The position numbers were made by a program, and so were the translations under genes. Source: Denitrovibrio sp. (GTDB taxonomy: Bacteria > Chrysiogenota > Deferribacteres > Deferribacterales > Geovibrionaceae). Taken from it: a DNA stretch of 64,000 nucleotides. Positions 54,225 through 62,617 of the stretch are shown here, piece by piece. How positions within the stretch are numbered: position 1 is the first letter of the stretch; every line of letters starts with the position of its first letter. The stretch is from contig PKTM01000011.1 in assembly GCA_002869145.1 (NCBI GenBank), positions 262,236 through 326,235 on the forward strand, given 5' to 3'. Under the pieces are notes generated by a model that was not told the DNA's origin, did not search any database, and worked only from the letters and a program-made list of their open reading frames with translations.

Positions 54225-55049
54225 GTGGTTATTGAACTGATTGGTCTTCTTGTGCTTGGCTTTGCTGCTGCTGTGATAGCTTATTTGCTTGGGGTCGGAG
54301 GCGGAGCACTGATTGTACCGATACTTGTTGTCTTTTTTGATTTCCCTGTGCATGAAGCCGTTGCGGTATCTCTTGTGGTTATAGTAGCTTCCAGTCTCAG
54401 TCTAACCTCTGTCAATCTGCTTAAAAATCTTGTTAATGTCAAACTGGCGCTTTATATGGAACTTTCAGCTATTGTGGGCGCAGTTGCCGGCGGGCTTATC
54501 AGTGTAAATATCAGCGGGGAAGCTCTCGCTTACATATTTGCATCCATAATGTTTGTTACCGCATTCATTATGTGGAAGAAATCAGAGGTGGACACCTCTA
54601 CTTCAGAAAAGCCAGATGAGATGGGTGAATTTGACACATCATACGTTGATGCACAGAGTGGAAGTATCCGTTATTACAAGGTTTCATCAGTTAATAAAAC
54701 CGCGGGATTTGCGTTTTTTGCAGGTATTGTGTCCGGTCTGCTTGGTCTGGGCGGCGGTGTTTTTAAAGTGCCCGCCATGAATATTATTTCAAAAGTTCCC
54801 ATAAAGGCGGCAACAGCCACTAGTAATTTTATGATATGTTTTACCGCTTCAGCAGGTGCTATACCGTACATGCTGAAAGGGTATTTTCATCCGATAGCTG
54901 CGGGAGCTATGGTTATAGGTGTTTTTGCCGGATCAAAGTTCGCCACAGGGAGGCTTTCTAAAGTAGAAAGCAAGAGGATAAAGCGGCTCTTCATAATTTT
55001 TGTTCTCTTTGTTGCGTTACAGATGGTTTATAAGGCGGTGCAGGGATGA
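54225..55049 (+). CDS. TauE/SafE family anion (sulfite) exporter
   Basis: 274 residues with about eight membrane helices and the two family repeats LGVGGGALIVPILV and GLLGLGGGVFKVPAMN. A cytoplasmic loop (about 120-150) contains acidic residues. GTG start at 54225 with GGGAG about nine bases upstream. The stop overlaps the DUF1634 gene by four bases, a pairing known from many genomes. It probably exports sulfite, sulfoacetate or another organosulfur anion. Confidence 0.9.
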   Translation: MVIELIGLLVLGFAAAVIAYLLGVGGGALIVPILVVFFDFPVHEAVAVSLVVIVASSLSLTSVNLLKNLVNVKLALYMELSAIVGAVAGGLISVNISGEALAYIFASIMFVTAFIMWKKSEVDTSTSEKPDEMGEFDTSYVDAQSGSIRYYKVSSVNKTAGFAFFAGIVSGLLGLGGGVFKVPAMNIISKVPIKAATATSNFMICFTASAGAIPYMLKGYFHPIAAGAMVIGVFAGSKFATGRLSKVESKRIKRLFIIFVLFVALQMVYKAVQG

Positions 55050-55369
55050 TGCCCGAAAAAACTGTTTCAAAAGTCATGCGTTCAGGGCTTTCACTGGGGC
55101 TTCTGCTTATGCTTGCGGGTGTACTTCTGTCGTTAACCGGAAGCCATGAAGTTAATCTTACCATGGAGAATTTTCTGAACGGAAAGCTCATGACAAAAGG
55201 CGTTGGGCTTTTGTATCTGGGGACACTTTTAATGATCCTTACTCCTGTGGCTGTTCTTATATTTCTTGCATTTTATTATGCCTTTAGCGATACAAAAAAA
55301 TATTCTGTATATTGTCTGATTATGATAGCTGTACTAATTATTGTGGTTCTTATGAGGTTTAGTTTATGA
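55046..55369 (+). CDS. DUF1634 membrane protein
   Basis: 107 residues with three membrane helices (about 13-31, 53-77, 86-105), small inner-membrane protein. DUF1634 genes typically follow TauE/SafE transporters, and here the two overlap by four bases, so it is probably an accessory subunit. The stop overlaps the start of the first enoyl-CoA hydratase-like gene by four bases as well. Confidence 0.82.
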   Translation: MMPEKTVSKVMRSGLSLGLLLMLAGVLLSLTGSHEVNLTMENFLNGKLMTKGVGLLYLGTLLMILTPVAVLIFLAFYYAFSDTKKYSVYCLIMIAVLIIVVLMRFSL

Positions 55370-56166
55370 AAAACACAACAGAAACAAGTATTAAAAACCG
55401 AGCATACCATATAATCCTGAATTGCCCTGTGACAGGAAATCTTTTTTGTTCGGAGATGATGGACAGTCTGTATGAGGCTCTTTTTGAAGCGGAAGGGCTG
55501 AAAGATACTGATATGGTTATAATTAAAAGCGGTCAGGCCGGAGTTTTTTCGAAAGGGCACAACATTGAAAAGCTTGAAGGGATGGATCATATTGAGACGA
55601 GACACTACAACCTGAGAGGGCAGCGCATAATAAAGCTGATACGCAGCATGAAAAAGCCTGTAATGATGCTGGTGGACGGTGATTGTTTTGGACCCGGTTT
55701 TGAGCTGGCGCTTGCGTGCGACATGGTTTTTGCCACCGAAGGCAGCCGTTTTGCTTTTCCTGAGACAGAGTTCGGGTTTATGCCCGGTTTCGGGGGGACA
55801 CAGCTTGCGTCAAAGAAGATATACGAATCATTTGTTAAATATATGGTTTTTACAGGGGACAGCGTAACTCCTTCTGAGCTTTTTGAAAAAGGGATCATCA
55901 GCAAAGTATTTGCAGATAATATTTTAATGGAGCAAAAAGCGGATGAATTTGCACTGATGATATCAAAACGAAGCTCATTTGCTATAGGACTTGCCAAAGA
56001 GACCATAAACAATACATGCAGCATGGACTTTGATAAGGGGCTGCTGCTTGAACAGAACGCCTTCACCTTCTCTTTCAGCACCTATGACAAGAACGAAGGG
56101 ACAAAAGCTTTTATAGAGAAGCGTGAGGCAGATTTTAAAGACAGATGGGAAGACTACAGGTTCTGA
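55366..56166 (+). CDS. Enoyl-CoA hydratase/isomerase family protein 1
   Basis: 266 residues, crotonase fold. The oxyanion-hole blocks are KSGQAGVFSKGHNIEKL and VDGDCFGPGFELALACD. One catalytic Glu aligned with Glu144 of rat enoyl-CoA hydratase is kept in FAFPETEFGFMPGFGGTQ, but the second (Glu164 position, in FVKYMVFTG) appears to be Tyr. It may therefore be an isomerase or other crotonase. It overlaps the DUF1634 gene by four bases and is followed immediately by a second crotonase. Confidence 0.85.
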   Translation: MKNTTETSIKNRAYHIILNCPVTGNLFCSEMMDSLYEALFEAEGLKDTDMVIIKSGQAGVFSKGHNIEKLEGMDHIETRHYNLRGQRIIKLIRSMKKPVMMLVDGDCFGPGFELALACDMVFATEGSRFAFPETEFGFMPGFGGTQLASKKIYESFVKYMVFTGDSVTPSELFEKGIISKVFADNILMEQKADEFALMISKRSSFAIGLAKETINNTCSMDFDKGLLLEQNAFTFSFSTYDKNEGTKAFIEKREADFKDRWEDYRF

Positions 56167-56167
56167 T

Positions 56168-56821
56168 ATGATAGACATTAAAATTGATGGATTAACAGCA
56201 TATATAGACCTTGTGCCGGCAGAGGGGAAGTTCACCCTTTTGGATGTGGATAACCTGAAGCTGATAATATCTGCTTTTCGCAAACTACAGGAATCGCCGG
56301 CTAAGGTGATACGAATATACGGGCACGGAGGCTGTTTTGCTGTTGGTGCAGACCTTAAAACACTGCACACCTACTCAGGTTTTGATGCAAAATGGTTTTC
56401 AAGACTTGGCAACACACTTTTCGGGCTCATGCGCACAATGCCGCAGGTTATAATAGGCGAGATAGACGGATTCTGTATGGGTGGCGGTGTGGATTTCGCT
56501 TCTGCGTGCGATCTTCGACTGGCAACAGCCGGCAGCAAATTTGCACACCCCGGTTCCAAGCTTGGCCTCATAACAGGCTTTGGCGGGACACAGTCTGTTG
56601 TTAGGCTTATGAAAAGCGGATACGCTAATAGGTTTTTTCTCTCAGGAAACGTCTATGAGGCAGATTTTATGCAGGAGGCGGGCTTTTTGAATGCTGTTTA
56701 TGAAAACAGGGGCGAGATGCACAAAGGAGCCGTAAGTCTGGCGGAAAAGATTAACAGGAAGCCTAGACAGCTTTTGACAGGGTTCAAAGGCTCTCTGGAT
56801 ATATCAAAGAGCATATCATGA
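56168..56821 (+). CDS. Enoyl-CoA hydratase/isomerase family protein 2, degenerate active site
   Basis: 217 residues, crotonase fold, shorter than usual (about 260). GHGGCFAVGADLKTLHTY and GEIDGFCMGGGVDFASACDLRLA form the oxyanion hole and CoA site, but both catalytic Glu positions look changed: FAHPGSKLGLITGFGGTQ (Gly for Glu144) and YANRFFLSG (Arg for Glu164). It may be a non-hydratase crotonase or a partner subunit of the gene before. An ORF could start at 56123, but ATG 56168 has ACAGG seven bases upstream and follows the previous stop by one base. Confidence 0.8.
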   Translation: MIDIKIDGLTAYIDLVPAEGKFTLLDVDNLKLIISAFRKLQESPAKVIRIYGHGGCFAVGADLKTLHTYSGFDAKWFSRLGNTLFGLMRTMPQVIIGEIDGFCMGGGVDFASACDLRLATAGSKFAHPGSKLGLITGFGGTQSVVRLMKSGYANRFFLSGNVYEADFMQEAGFLNAVYENRGEMHKGAVSLAEKINRKPRQLLTGFKGSLDISKSIS

Positions 56822-57156
56822 CAGAAAAAGAACTAGAGTATTATGAAGAGCTAATAAAAAAACAGATTGACGAACTGCAAGTTACAATAGCTTCTATGAT
56901 GCAGTCGGTGAAGCCCATCGAACCGGACACATCCATAGGCAGGCTAAGCCGGATGGAGGCTATTCAGGCCAAAAGCATCAGCGAGTCTAACCTGAGAAGT
57001 AAACGAATGAGACTGCAAAGGCTGGAAGCAGCGTTATTACGTATTCAGCGGGGGACATTCGGACTTTGCTCAGTTTGCGAAGAAGATATTCCGGAAAAAC
57101 GGCTTAAAATCGCACCGGAAAGTACTGTTTGTATGGACTGTCTGACCGAAAAGTAA
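56818..57156 (+). CDS. Second TraR/DksA-like zinc-finger protein
   Basis: 112 residues: coiled-coil N-terminus (1-70), then CSVC...CMDC zinc finger (about 83-107) with EEDIPEKRLKIAPE between, the DksA/TraR pattern. It is shorter than the relative at 45683-46045 and differs in the coiled-coil tip. The start overlaps the crotonase 2 stop by four bases, so it is the last gene of the TauE-DUF1634-crotonase run. A role in RNA polymerase control of this operon or a general role are both possible. Confidence 0.82.
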   Translation: MTEKELEYYEELIKKQIDELQVTIASMMQSVKPIEPDTSIGRLSRMEAIQAKSISESNLRSKRMRLQRLEAALLRIQRGTFGLCSVCEEDIPEKRLKIAPESTVCMDCLTEK

Positions 57157-57157
57157 C

Positions 57158-58063
57158 CTATCCTGCGAAATAGATAACTATAGGAAGCGTTATGGCAGAA
57201 AGAGCTGTTGAAAGAAGTATGGCAGCAGCCAGAAGATCGGCATTACGTCCGAACCTGATGGCGTACATAAGAGGCAGAATTGCTGAAGGCCCTGAAAGCT
57301 GGATAAGCGCTACAGAGTATGACAGCCCTTCAAAAGACATAAAGCCAAGAATGGCAGCAATAACAAAAGGCGCAGCTACAAGCTTTATGCCAACAGAAGC
57401 GAGAGCAGCCTTTATGAGTCCGGGGTTCAGCTTTATTGTGGCGAGCTGCAGACCCAGAATGAATATCATAAAAGGAAAAGCTGCCTGACCTAAAAAACCC
57501 GTGACTTTCATTATTACCTCAGGAACAGGTATCTCAAAAGAAGCGATAATAAGAGCAAGTATAGCTGCGTGAAAGATGGGTATTTTCAGGACATCCTTCA
57601 CATTCCCCTTTATGGTGGGTTCTCCGCTTGCTAAATATATAGCTATTGTGACAAGGGGGAGGTTGAAAGAGATAAATGTCAGTATTGATGGGTATATACC
57701 CTCCTGCCCGTAGGTAAAAAAGATGAGTGGTACACCGAAATTGCCGATATTTATCATGGACACACTCATTACAAACAGTATGACATCGGTTTTAGACAGC
57801 CGAAGAAGTTTTGCGCCTATATACCCCAAAGCCATAAGAGCTGCTGTGACAAGCACCATAAGAACCAGATATTTGAATATTTCCGAGAAGCCGATTCCCT
57901 CTTTGATGAGTGAGTTGAAAACGACAGCGGGGGAAAAAGTGTATAGTGATATGTTCACAAGCTGCTTTATATCAGGCTGGTAAACCCTGAAATATATGTA
58001 CGCCACCGCAAGAATTATAAAAATCGGCAGAACCGACTGGTTTAGAAGAACTAAAAATCCCAT
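57158..58063 (-). CDS. AEC-family auxin-efflux-like transporter
   Basis: 301 residues, about ten membrane helices with the AEC two-fold pattern (SVSMINIGNFGVPLIFFTYG in the first half, LSGPSAILPLMYAIRFG in the second). Inner membrane, substrate unknown; relatives carry malate, malonate or auxin-like acids. It ends one base after the convergent DksA-like gene. No partner gene is close on its 5' side, where decayed IS DNA begins. Confidence 0.9.
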   Translation of the reverse strand: MGFLVLLNQSVLPIFIILAVAYIYFRVYQPDIKQLVNISLYTFSPAVVFNSLIKEGIGFSEIFKYLVLMVLVTAALMALGYIGAKLLRLSKTDVILFVMSVSMINIGNFGVPLIFFTYGQEGIYPSILTFISFNLPLVTIAIYLASGEPTIKGNVKDVLKIPIFHAAILALIIASFEIPVPEVIMKVTGFLGQAAFPFMIFILGLQLATIKLNPGLIKAALASVGIKLVAAPFVIAAILGFMSFEGLSYSVALIQLSGPSAILPLMYAIRFGRNADLLAAAILLSTALSAITLPIVIYFAG

Positions 58064-58130
58064 CAGATAATTATGCCCGGAAGTGGATAAAAATCAACAT
58101 GATAAAAGCAAATACTGTTTTTTTGTGTTT

Positions 58131-58431
58131 ACTGAAAGCTGTAGTATAACTATGCTGTGTGCGAGGTACATCTCCCGTTCAGTCAGAGACACTATAGTCT
58201 GATTGTGGTTCTTGCCTATGATAGTATCCACTTCCCAATCAACGAGTCGTTTTTTGTTATCAACCAACTTGGGGTGTTCATCAATGATAGTTCTGTCCTC
58301 TATATGATTAGACCTGCGGTCATGTTTACCGTAACGCTTTTTTTCGCTTCTTTTGGCAGCGCAGGTGTTTGTACAAACGATCTACACCCTTTTGGCGTGT
58401 TCTGCGTTTGAACAGGCTGCTGTGGCATCCA
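58131..58431 (-). pseudogene. Decayed IS30-family transposase fragment (relic 1)
   Basis: On the minus strand, KGVDRLYKHLRCQKKRKK is read to an A7 run near 58338-58345, where a one-base insertion puts the rest out of frame. In the next frame it continues GKHDRRSNHIEDRTIIDEH, then DWEVDTIIGKNHNQTIVSLT with the first catalytic Asp of the IS30 DDE domain. The N-terminal DNA-binding part and the C-terminal half are missing. No intact inverted repeat was found. It abuts the 3' end of the LtaS-like gene. Confidence 0.85.
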
Positions 58432-60339
58432 CTAGTTATAAAGTTGCTTGTTATATAAATGATCAATAGTAATCAATAACGCCAGTGTATCTTTTTCCAT
58501 CTCTGAATCATGCTCAGTTGGCAATAATCTTTCATTTTCATACAAAAAGGTAACCCCTTTTTTACCGGGTCTTAATATAACAACCTTATTGTCCTTTAAA
58601 AGAGCATAAGAGGTATGAAATTGCAGCAATGCCAAATTTTGCTTTTTATCACTAAATATTGAATGCCCCATAATGGGATATTCTAAATCCAGCCCGATTA
58701 AGTCCAATACTGTTGCAAGCACATCAGGCTGACTGGTGATGCCGTCATAAACCATTGGCTCTATATCTTGCCCTAGTATTAATGCAGGTATCGGAAATTG
58801 ACTCACAGGAACCATGTCGTCACCCTCAAACCTGATATTATGGTCAGCGATAACGACGAAAATAGTATTTTTATAGTAATGCTCTTTTTTGGCTAATTTA
58901 ATAAATTCTCCGACAGCAAAATCTGCATACTTTATTGCACTTTTTAATGAAGCTTTTTCACCTTCGTGAGGTTCTATCTTGTTATCCGGGTACTCATATG
59001 GAGAATGGCTTGACTGGGAAAACATCAAAGACGCAAACCTCTGATTTTTCGCATCCAGTTCCTTAAACTCTTCATTCGCCCTGACTACTAAATCACCGTC
59101 ACACACGCCCCAGGTTCCAACAAATGTGGGATTAACAAAATCCTTTTGCTCAATAACGTTAGTGAAGCCATTTCCTATAAACCAATTCTTCATATTATCG
59201 AATCTGGCTTCTCCCCCATAAATGAATGAAGTCTTATAGCCATATGGTTTCAGAAGTGAGGCAATATTAAAGAAATTATAACTTGCCTTATTCCTTTTCA
59301 GTATTGTTTTGCCGGGTACAGAGTAGATACCTGCTGTTACTCCAACAATTCCGCGGTTACTTCTCGTGCCGTTTGAATATGTGTTTTTTAATACAATACC
59401 TTCTTTACTTAATTTGTTTATGTTAGGAGTAATGCCCTTTTCACCGCCAAAAGCTTCTACGAACCGGGCTCCCATACTTTCTTGCAGAAATATTACCAGA
59501 TTTTTTGGTTGATCCGTTTTAAAGTGACTTTTTTCAAGTCTTTTAAGCGAGAATATCTCTTTTGTATTCGTAATATTTAATAATGTTTTAACTCTATTTA
59601 TAGCAACTTCGACATCCATTTTTCCATATTGTCTGGCATGATTAATATCGTCACTATGATGAATATTAACGTCGATGGCGGTTCCTATGCTGTGCAATGA
59701 ATTTTTAGTAATTTCATTTATTGTCCGGTTAGGAGACCACAAAGCATCTGATAAATTAGCAGGTCTGTGTCCAATGGATGACCTTGCTCCCATTACTAAA
59801 ATAAAAAGAATGGGGACAAACAGTAATACACGTTTTATATATTTTGTTTCTATAACAGTCGTGATTTTATCAGTTTTAAATTTAGTGATGAAAAAGTATG
59901 AAAATATAATAATCGCTATAATAGCCGATATCAATTCAGTCAGATACTCGTTAATAACCATATTGAATATCTCTTTCGGAAAACTCAGATATTCAACGAA
60001 TATAAAGTTTGGCCTAACGTCATACTGGTCAACAAATGGGATTGTTGCAATTTCTATGTAAATAACAACAGTCAGGATAACCAAGAGGTAATATTTTAAA
60101 AAAATACTGGATATTTTTTTTATTCTTTTCGGGGATAATGTCAGCACCATTAAAGGTATAGCTAAAATAATACACGCTGTCATTGTGTCCATTCTTAAGC
60201 CATGCAGGAAAGTTAGCCAATAATTAACTTCAGTATCTTTGAATTTATCAAAGTATTTTACAAATAAAAATAATCTGCCTATGAAAAAGATACTTATCAT
60301 ATAAAGATAGTAGCTTAGCAGCTGTTGTATGACGTTCAT
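58432..60339 (-). CDS. LtaS-like phosphoglycerol transferase (sulfatase/alkaline phosphatase superfamily)
   Basis: 635 residues, inner membrane with a periplasmic catalytic domain. Five or so N-terminal helices (about 5-200) precede a sulfatase fold from about 280. QESMGARFVEAFGGEKG and SNGTRSNRGIVGVTAG hold the metal-binding Glu and the likely nucleophile Thr in NGTRSNRG; FSQSSHSPYEYP and FVVIADHNIRF give further metal ligands. Such proteins transfer phosphoglycerol or phosphoethanolamine to membrane glycans. The DNA is visibly more AT-rich than its neighbours and lies between two IS30 relics, so transfer is likely. An AGAGGC ribosome site precedes ATG. Confidence 0.88.
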   Translation of the reverse strand: MNVIQQLLSYYLYMISIFFIGRLFLFVKYFDKFKDTEVNYWLTFLHGLRMDTMTACIILAIPLMVLTLSPKRIKKISSIFLKYYLLVILTVVIYIEIATIPFVDQYDVRPNFIFVEYLSFPKEIFNMVINEYLTELISAIIAIIIFSYFFITKFKTDKITTVIETKYIKRVLLFVPILFILVMGARSSIGHRPANLSDALWSPNRTINEITKNSLHSIGTAIDVNIHHSDDINHARQYGKMDVEVAINRVKTLLNITNTKEIFSLKRLEKSHFKTDQPKNLVIFLQESMGARFVEAFGGEKGITPNINKLSKEGIVLKNTYSNGTRSNRGIVGVTAGIYSVPGKTILKRNKASYNFFNIASLLKPYGYKTSFIYGGEARFDNMKNWFIGNGFTNVIEQKDFVNPTFVGTWGVCDGDLVVRANEEFKELDAKNQRFASLMFSQSSHSPYEYPDNKIEPHEGEKASLKSAIKYADFAVGEFIKLAKKEHYYKNTIFVVIADHNIRFEGDDMVPVSQFPIPALILGQDIEPMVYDGITSQPDVLATVLDLIGLDLEYPIMGHSIFSDKKQNLALLQFHTSYALLKDNKVVILRPGKKGVTFLYENERLLPTEHDSEMEKDTLALLITIDHLYNKQLYN

Positions 60340-60355
60340 TTGCCTCTAATTGTGG

Positions 60356-60960
60356 CTACAATGGTTTAGTTCGAGCTTTATAGCCTGTCCTGAATTCAAA
60401 TTCTAAGTGCAAAAGTTTCACATTGGATAATACCTGAATAGACGTCTTATATCCATTCATTTTTCTTGGTCTTGTATTCAGCCTTTCCATGATGTCTTGA
60501 ATCTTGCTGTCATCTATATGATTAGACCTTCGGTCATATTTACCATAACGCTTTTTTCGCTTCTTTTGGCAGCGCAGGTGTTTGCACAAATGACCTCCAG
60601 CCTTTTTATCTGTAAGAGCATACTGATATATTGACTCTTGGCTGATACGAATATCCTTATTCAGATTAAGCCACCCACTAATCTGCTCTGGACTCCAGTC
60701 TTCTTTCAGGTATTTTTCTGCAAGTATCCATGTGGACGTTGGAATCCTTGGAGACACTTTGCCATTTCTACGGCAGAGAGCTTTCCGGTGAGCCTGACGG
60801 GGCTGATATCCATTGCCGCCTGTGTTCCTTTTAAGTTCCCTGCTTATAGTTGATTTATGAACTCACAAGAGGTTTGTTATCTCAATCTGAGAATGTCCTA
60901 TTTGTTTCAAAGCAGAAATCTGGTATCTTTGACTCTGATCAAGTGCGCATAGATTCTCAT
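60356..60960 (-). pseudogene. IS30-family transposase, disrupted (relic 2)
   Basis: On the minus strand the start is ATG 60958-60960 (MRIYAHL), then a frameshift near 60945, then DQSQRYQISALKQIGHSQ in another frame. An in-frame TGA (60863-60865) replaces the glycine of LLGVHKST; HKSTISRELKRN follows, then DWSPEQISGWL and HLRCQKKRKKRYGKYDRRSN. At about 60511 the sequence jumps to IQDIMERLNTRPRKMNGYKT, the C-terminal end of the family. The DDE catalytic core is deleted. At least three lesions make it dead. Confidence 0.9.
60391..60420 (+). repeat. IS30 remnant left inverted repeat
   Basis: GAATTCAA, a variable few bases, then TAAGTGCAA and AGTTT, as in IS30-family ends. Confidence 0.8.
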
Positions 60961-61028
60961 TGGTGCTCCTTTTATTTGGTAGTGGAAGCTGTGCCAATGC
61001 TAGCGCGCTTGCTCAACTATTACCAACT

Positions 61029-61058
61029 ATTAAAAGTTGCACTTAATTATTGAATTCG
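61029..61058 (-). repeat. IS30 remnant right inverted repeat
   Basis: On the minus strand GAATTCAATAATTAAGTGCA then ACTTTTAAT, matching the left end with a few mismatches. Confidence 0.8.
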
Positions 61059-61118
61059 GGTCTGCTTAAGAGCTAAACGAGTATGCTCTGGTATGATTTA
61101 TATATTAAGGGGGCTTAA

Positions 61119-61556
61119 GTGAGTTTCAGCTTTGTGCCGGAATACTTTTATAATCAATCCGGTGTTATCCCTTACAGAGAGAAAAAAGGGGTGCTTCAGG
61201 TGCTTTTGGTAACATCCAGAAAAAAGGGGAAGTGGATTATACCAAAAGGCGTTGTGGAGCCTTATATGACAGCCAGGGAATCCGCTGCTCAGGAAGCATA
61301 TGAAGAGGCCGGGGTTTTTGGTGAGGTCTGGAGCGAGCCGGTAGGCAGCTTTGAAATGGATAAATGGGACGGGGTATGCAGTGTTGCTGTTTACCCTATG
61401 CATGTTGAGAAAATATATGAAAACTGGATGGAGTCGGGCTTTCGTAAAAGGAGATGGATGTCCCCTGAGAAAGCTCTTGATAAGTGCGGCAATAAAGAGA
61501 TGAAAAAGATGATCAAGCTTTTCCTTAAGGCCTATGAAGTTCGGTCAGAAGTCTGA
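61119..61556 (+). CDS. Nudix hydrolase (diadenosine/diphosphoinositol polyphosphate hydrolase-like)
   Basis: 145 residues, cytoplasmic. SGVIPYREKKGVLQVLLVTS, KGKWIIPKGVVEPYMTARES and AAQEAYEEAGVFGEV form the Nudix box in the short-linker version seen in DIPP/ApaH-like Nudix proteins. GTG start at 61119 with AAGGGGG five bases before it. It starts 60 bases after the IS30 remnant's right end and stands alone on this strand before the sucrose genes. Confidence 0.88.
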   Translation: MSFSFVPEYFYNQSGVIPYREKKGVLQVLLVTSRKKGKWIIPKGVVEPYMTARESAAQEAYEEAGVFGEVWSEPVGSFEMDKWDGVCSVAVYPMHVEKIYENWMESGFRKRRWMSPEKALDKCGNKEMKKMIKLFLKAYEVRSEV

Positions 61557-61629
61557 AATACAAAAGCGGTCTTTCGCTATACTGTCATGAGATTTATTCT
61601 ATTCTAAGAGACTAATCACACTTAATTAT

Positions 61630-61731
61630 ATGTTCAAAAAAGATATTGACGAGTTAAGTTCAGCCGCTCGTGAGATATTGCGCAAATTGGACAAAAAAAC
61701 GCTGATATGTTATATTTTATATTATGAATGA
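61630..61731 (+). CDS. Small ORF overlapping the fructokinase start
   Basis: 33 codons, MFKKDIDELSSAAREILRKL then DKKTLICYILYYE, stopping inside the next gene (TGA 61729-61731, overlapping its ATG 61724). It reads as one amphipathic helix plus a hydrophobic tail. No ribosome site is strong and no family is known. It might be a leader peptide coupling translation to the kinase, or noise. Confidence 0.25.
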   Translation: MFKKDIDELSSAAREILRKLDKKTLICYILYYE

Positions 61732-62617
61732 TTTTAATAGCAATTTGTTAGTTTTCGGGGAGATACTTTACGATGTCTTTGAAGAAGAGGAAAAGTTAGG
61801 CGGAGCACCGTTTAACGTGGCTTATAATCTAAATATGTTAGGCTTCTCGCCTTTGTTTATCTCAAAAGTAGGAGATGACAAGCTAGGCAATAAGATACTC
61901 AGCTTTATGGAGAGTTCTGGTCTCAGTACAGAATACGTCTCTGTTGACAGTACACGACCCACCGGAAGGGTTATTGTGAGTGTTACAGCCGGCGAACCTT
62001 ATTACAAGATTATAAAAGATCAGGCATATGACCATATAGACGGAAAACTGCCTGAAGCAGACGGACTAATCTATTACGGTACTCTGGCTGCCAGATCAAA
62101 GACATCCAAGGCTTCACTTCTGAAACTGATTGAAAAGACAACAGCGACAAAATTTTACGATGTAAATCTGCGCAAAGACTGCTGGGACATGAATACCGTG
62201 TCGCTTCTGGCCTCTTATGCGGATCACATGAAACTAAATGAGAACGAACTGATTATTCTCACTGAGGGGATATGTCCTTATGATGGCGGATACGTCTCAA
62301 GAGGTCGGGTTCTTATGGAGATGTATGGAATTAAAAATCTATATATAACCTTTGGGGCGAAGGGTGCAGCGTTTATCAGCGAAGACAAAAACATAGAAAG
62401 CAGATGCTTTTACGTTGAATCCATGAAGGACACAGTAGGAGCAGGGGACGCTTTCAGCTCGGTTATTATATCGGGTCTGTTGAACGACACAGATATTGAG
62501 AAGAGTCTGAATATGGCAGCTTATTACGCGTCAAGGATATGCACTCTTCAGGGCGCACTCACAGAGGATAAAAAGTTTTATGAAGATATCAAGGAGGAGC
62601 TAAATGCCTTCAGGTAG
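61724..62617 (+). CDS. PfkB-family carbohydrate kinase, probable fructokinase
   Basis: 297 residues, ribokinase fold. Sugar-binding VFGEILYDVFEEEEKLGGAP with the GGAP glycine pair, and the PfkB C-terminal signature KDTVGAGDAFSSVIISG with the catalytic Asp in GAGDAF. FNVAYNLNMLG is the fructokinase-like N-terminal loop. Its neighbour is sucrose-phosphate synthase, whose start overlaps its stop by 14 bases, so a role in recycling fructose from sucrose is likely. Confidence 0.9.
   Translation: MNDFNSNLLVFGEILYDVFEEEEKLGGAPFNVAYNLNMLGFSPLFISKVGDDKLGNKILSFMESSGLSTEYVSVDSTRPTGRVIVSVTAGEPYYKIIKDQAYDHIDGKLPEADGLIYYGTLAARSKTSKASLLKLIEKTTATKFYDVNLRKDCWDMNTVSLLASYADHMKLNENELIILTEGICPYDGGYVSRGRVLMEMYGIKNLYITFGAKGAAFISEDKNIESRCFYVESMKDTVGAGDAFSSVIISGLLNDTDIEKSLNMAAYYASRICTLQGALTEDKKFYEDIKEELNAFR

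Larger units (their letters stand above)
60391..61058 (-). mobile_element. IS30-family insertion sequence remnant with both inverted repeats
   Basis: The left end TGAATTCAAATTCTAAGTGC (60391-60410) matches, inverted, the right end at 61029-61058 (GCACTTAATTATTGAATTCG in its outer part). About 668 bases remain, against the usual 1.0-1.1 kb. The interior is the disrupted transposase. No target duplication could be confirmed. Confidence 0.85.
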
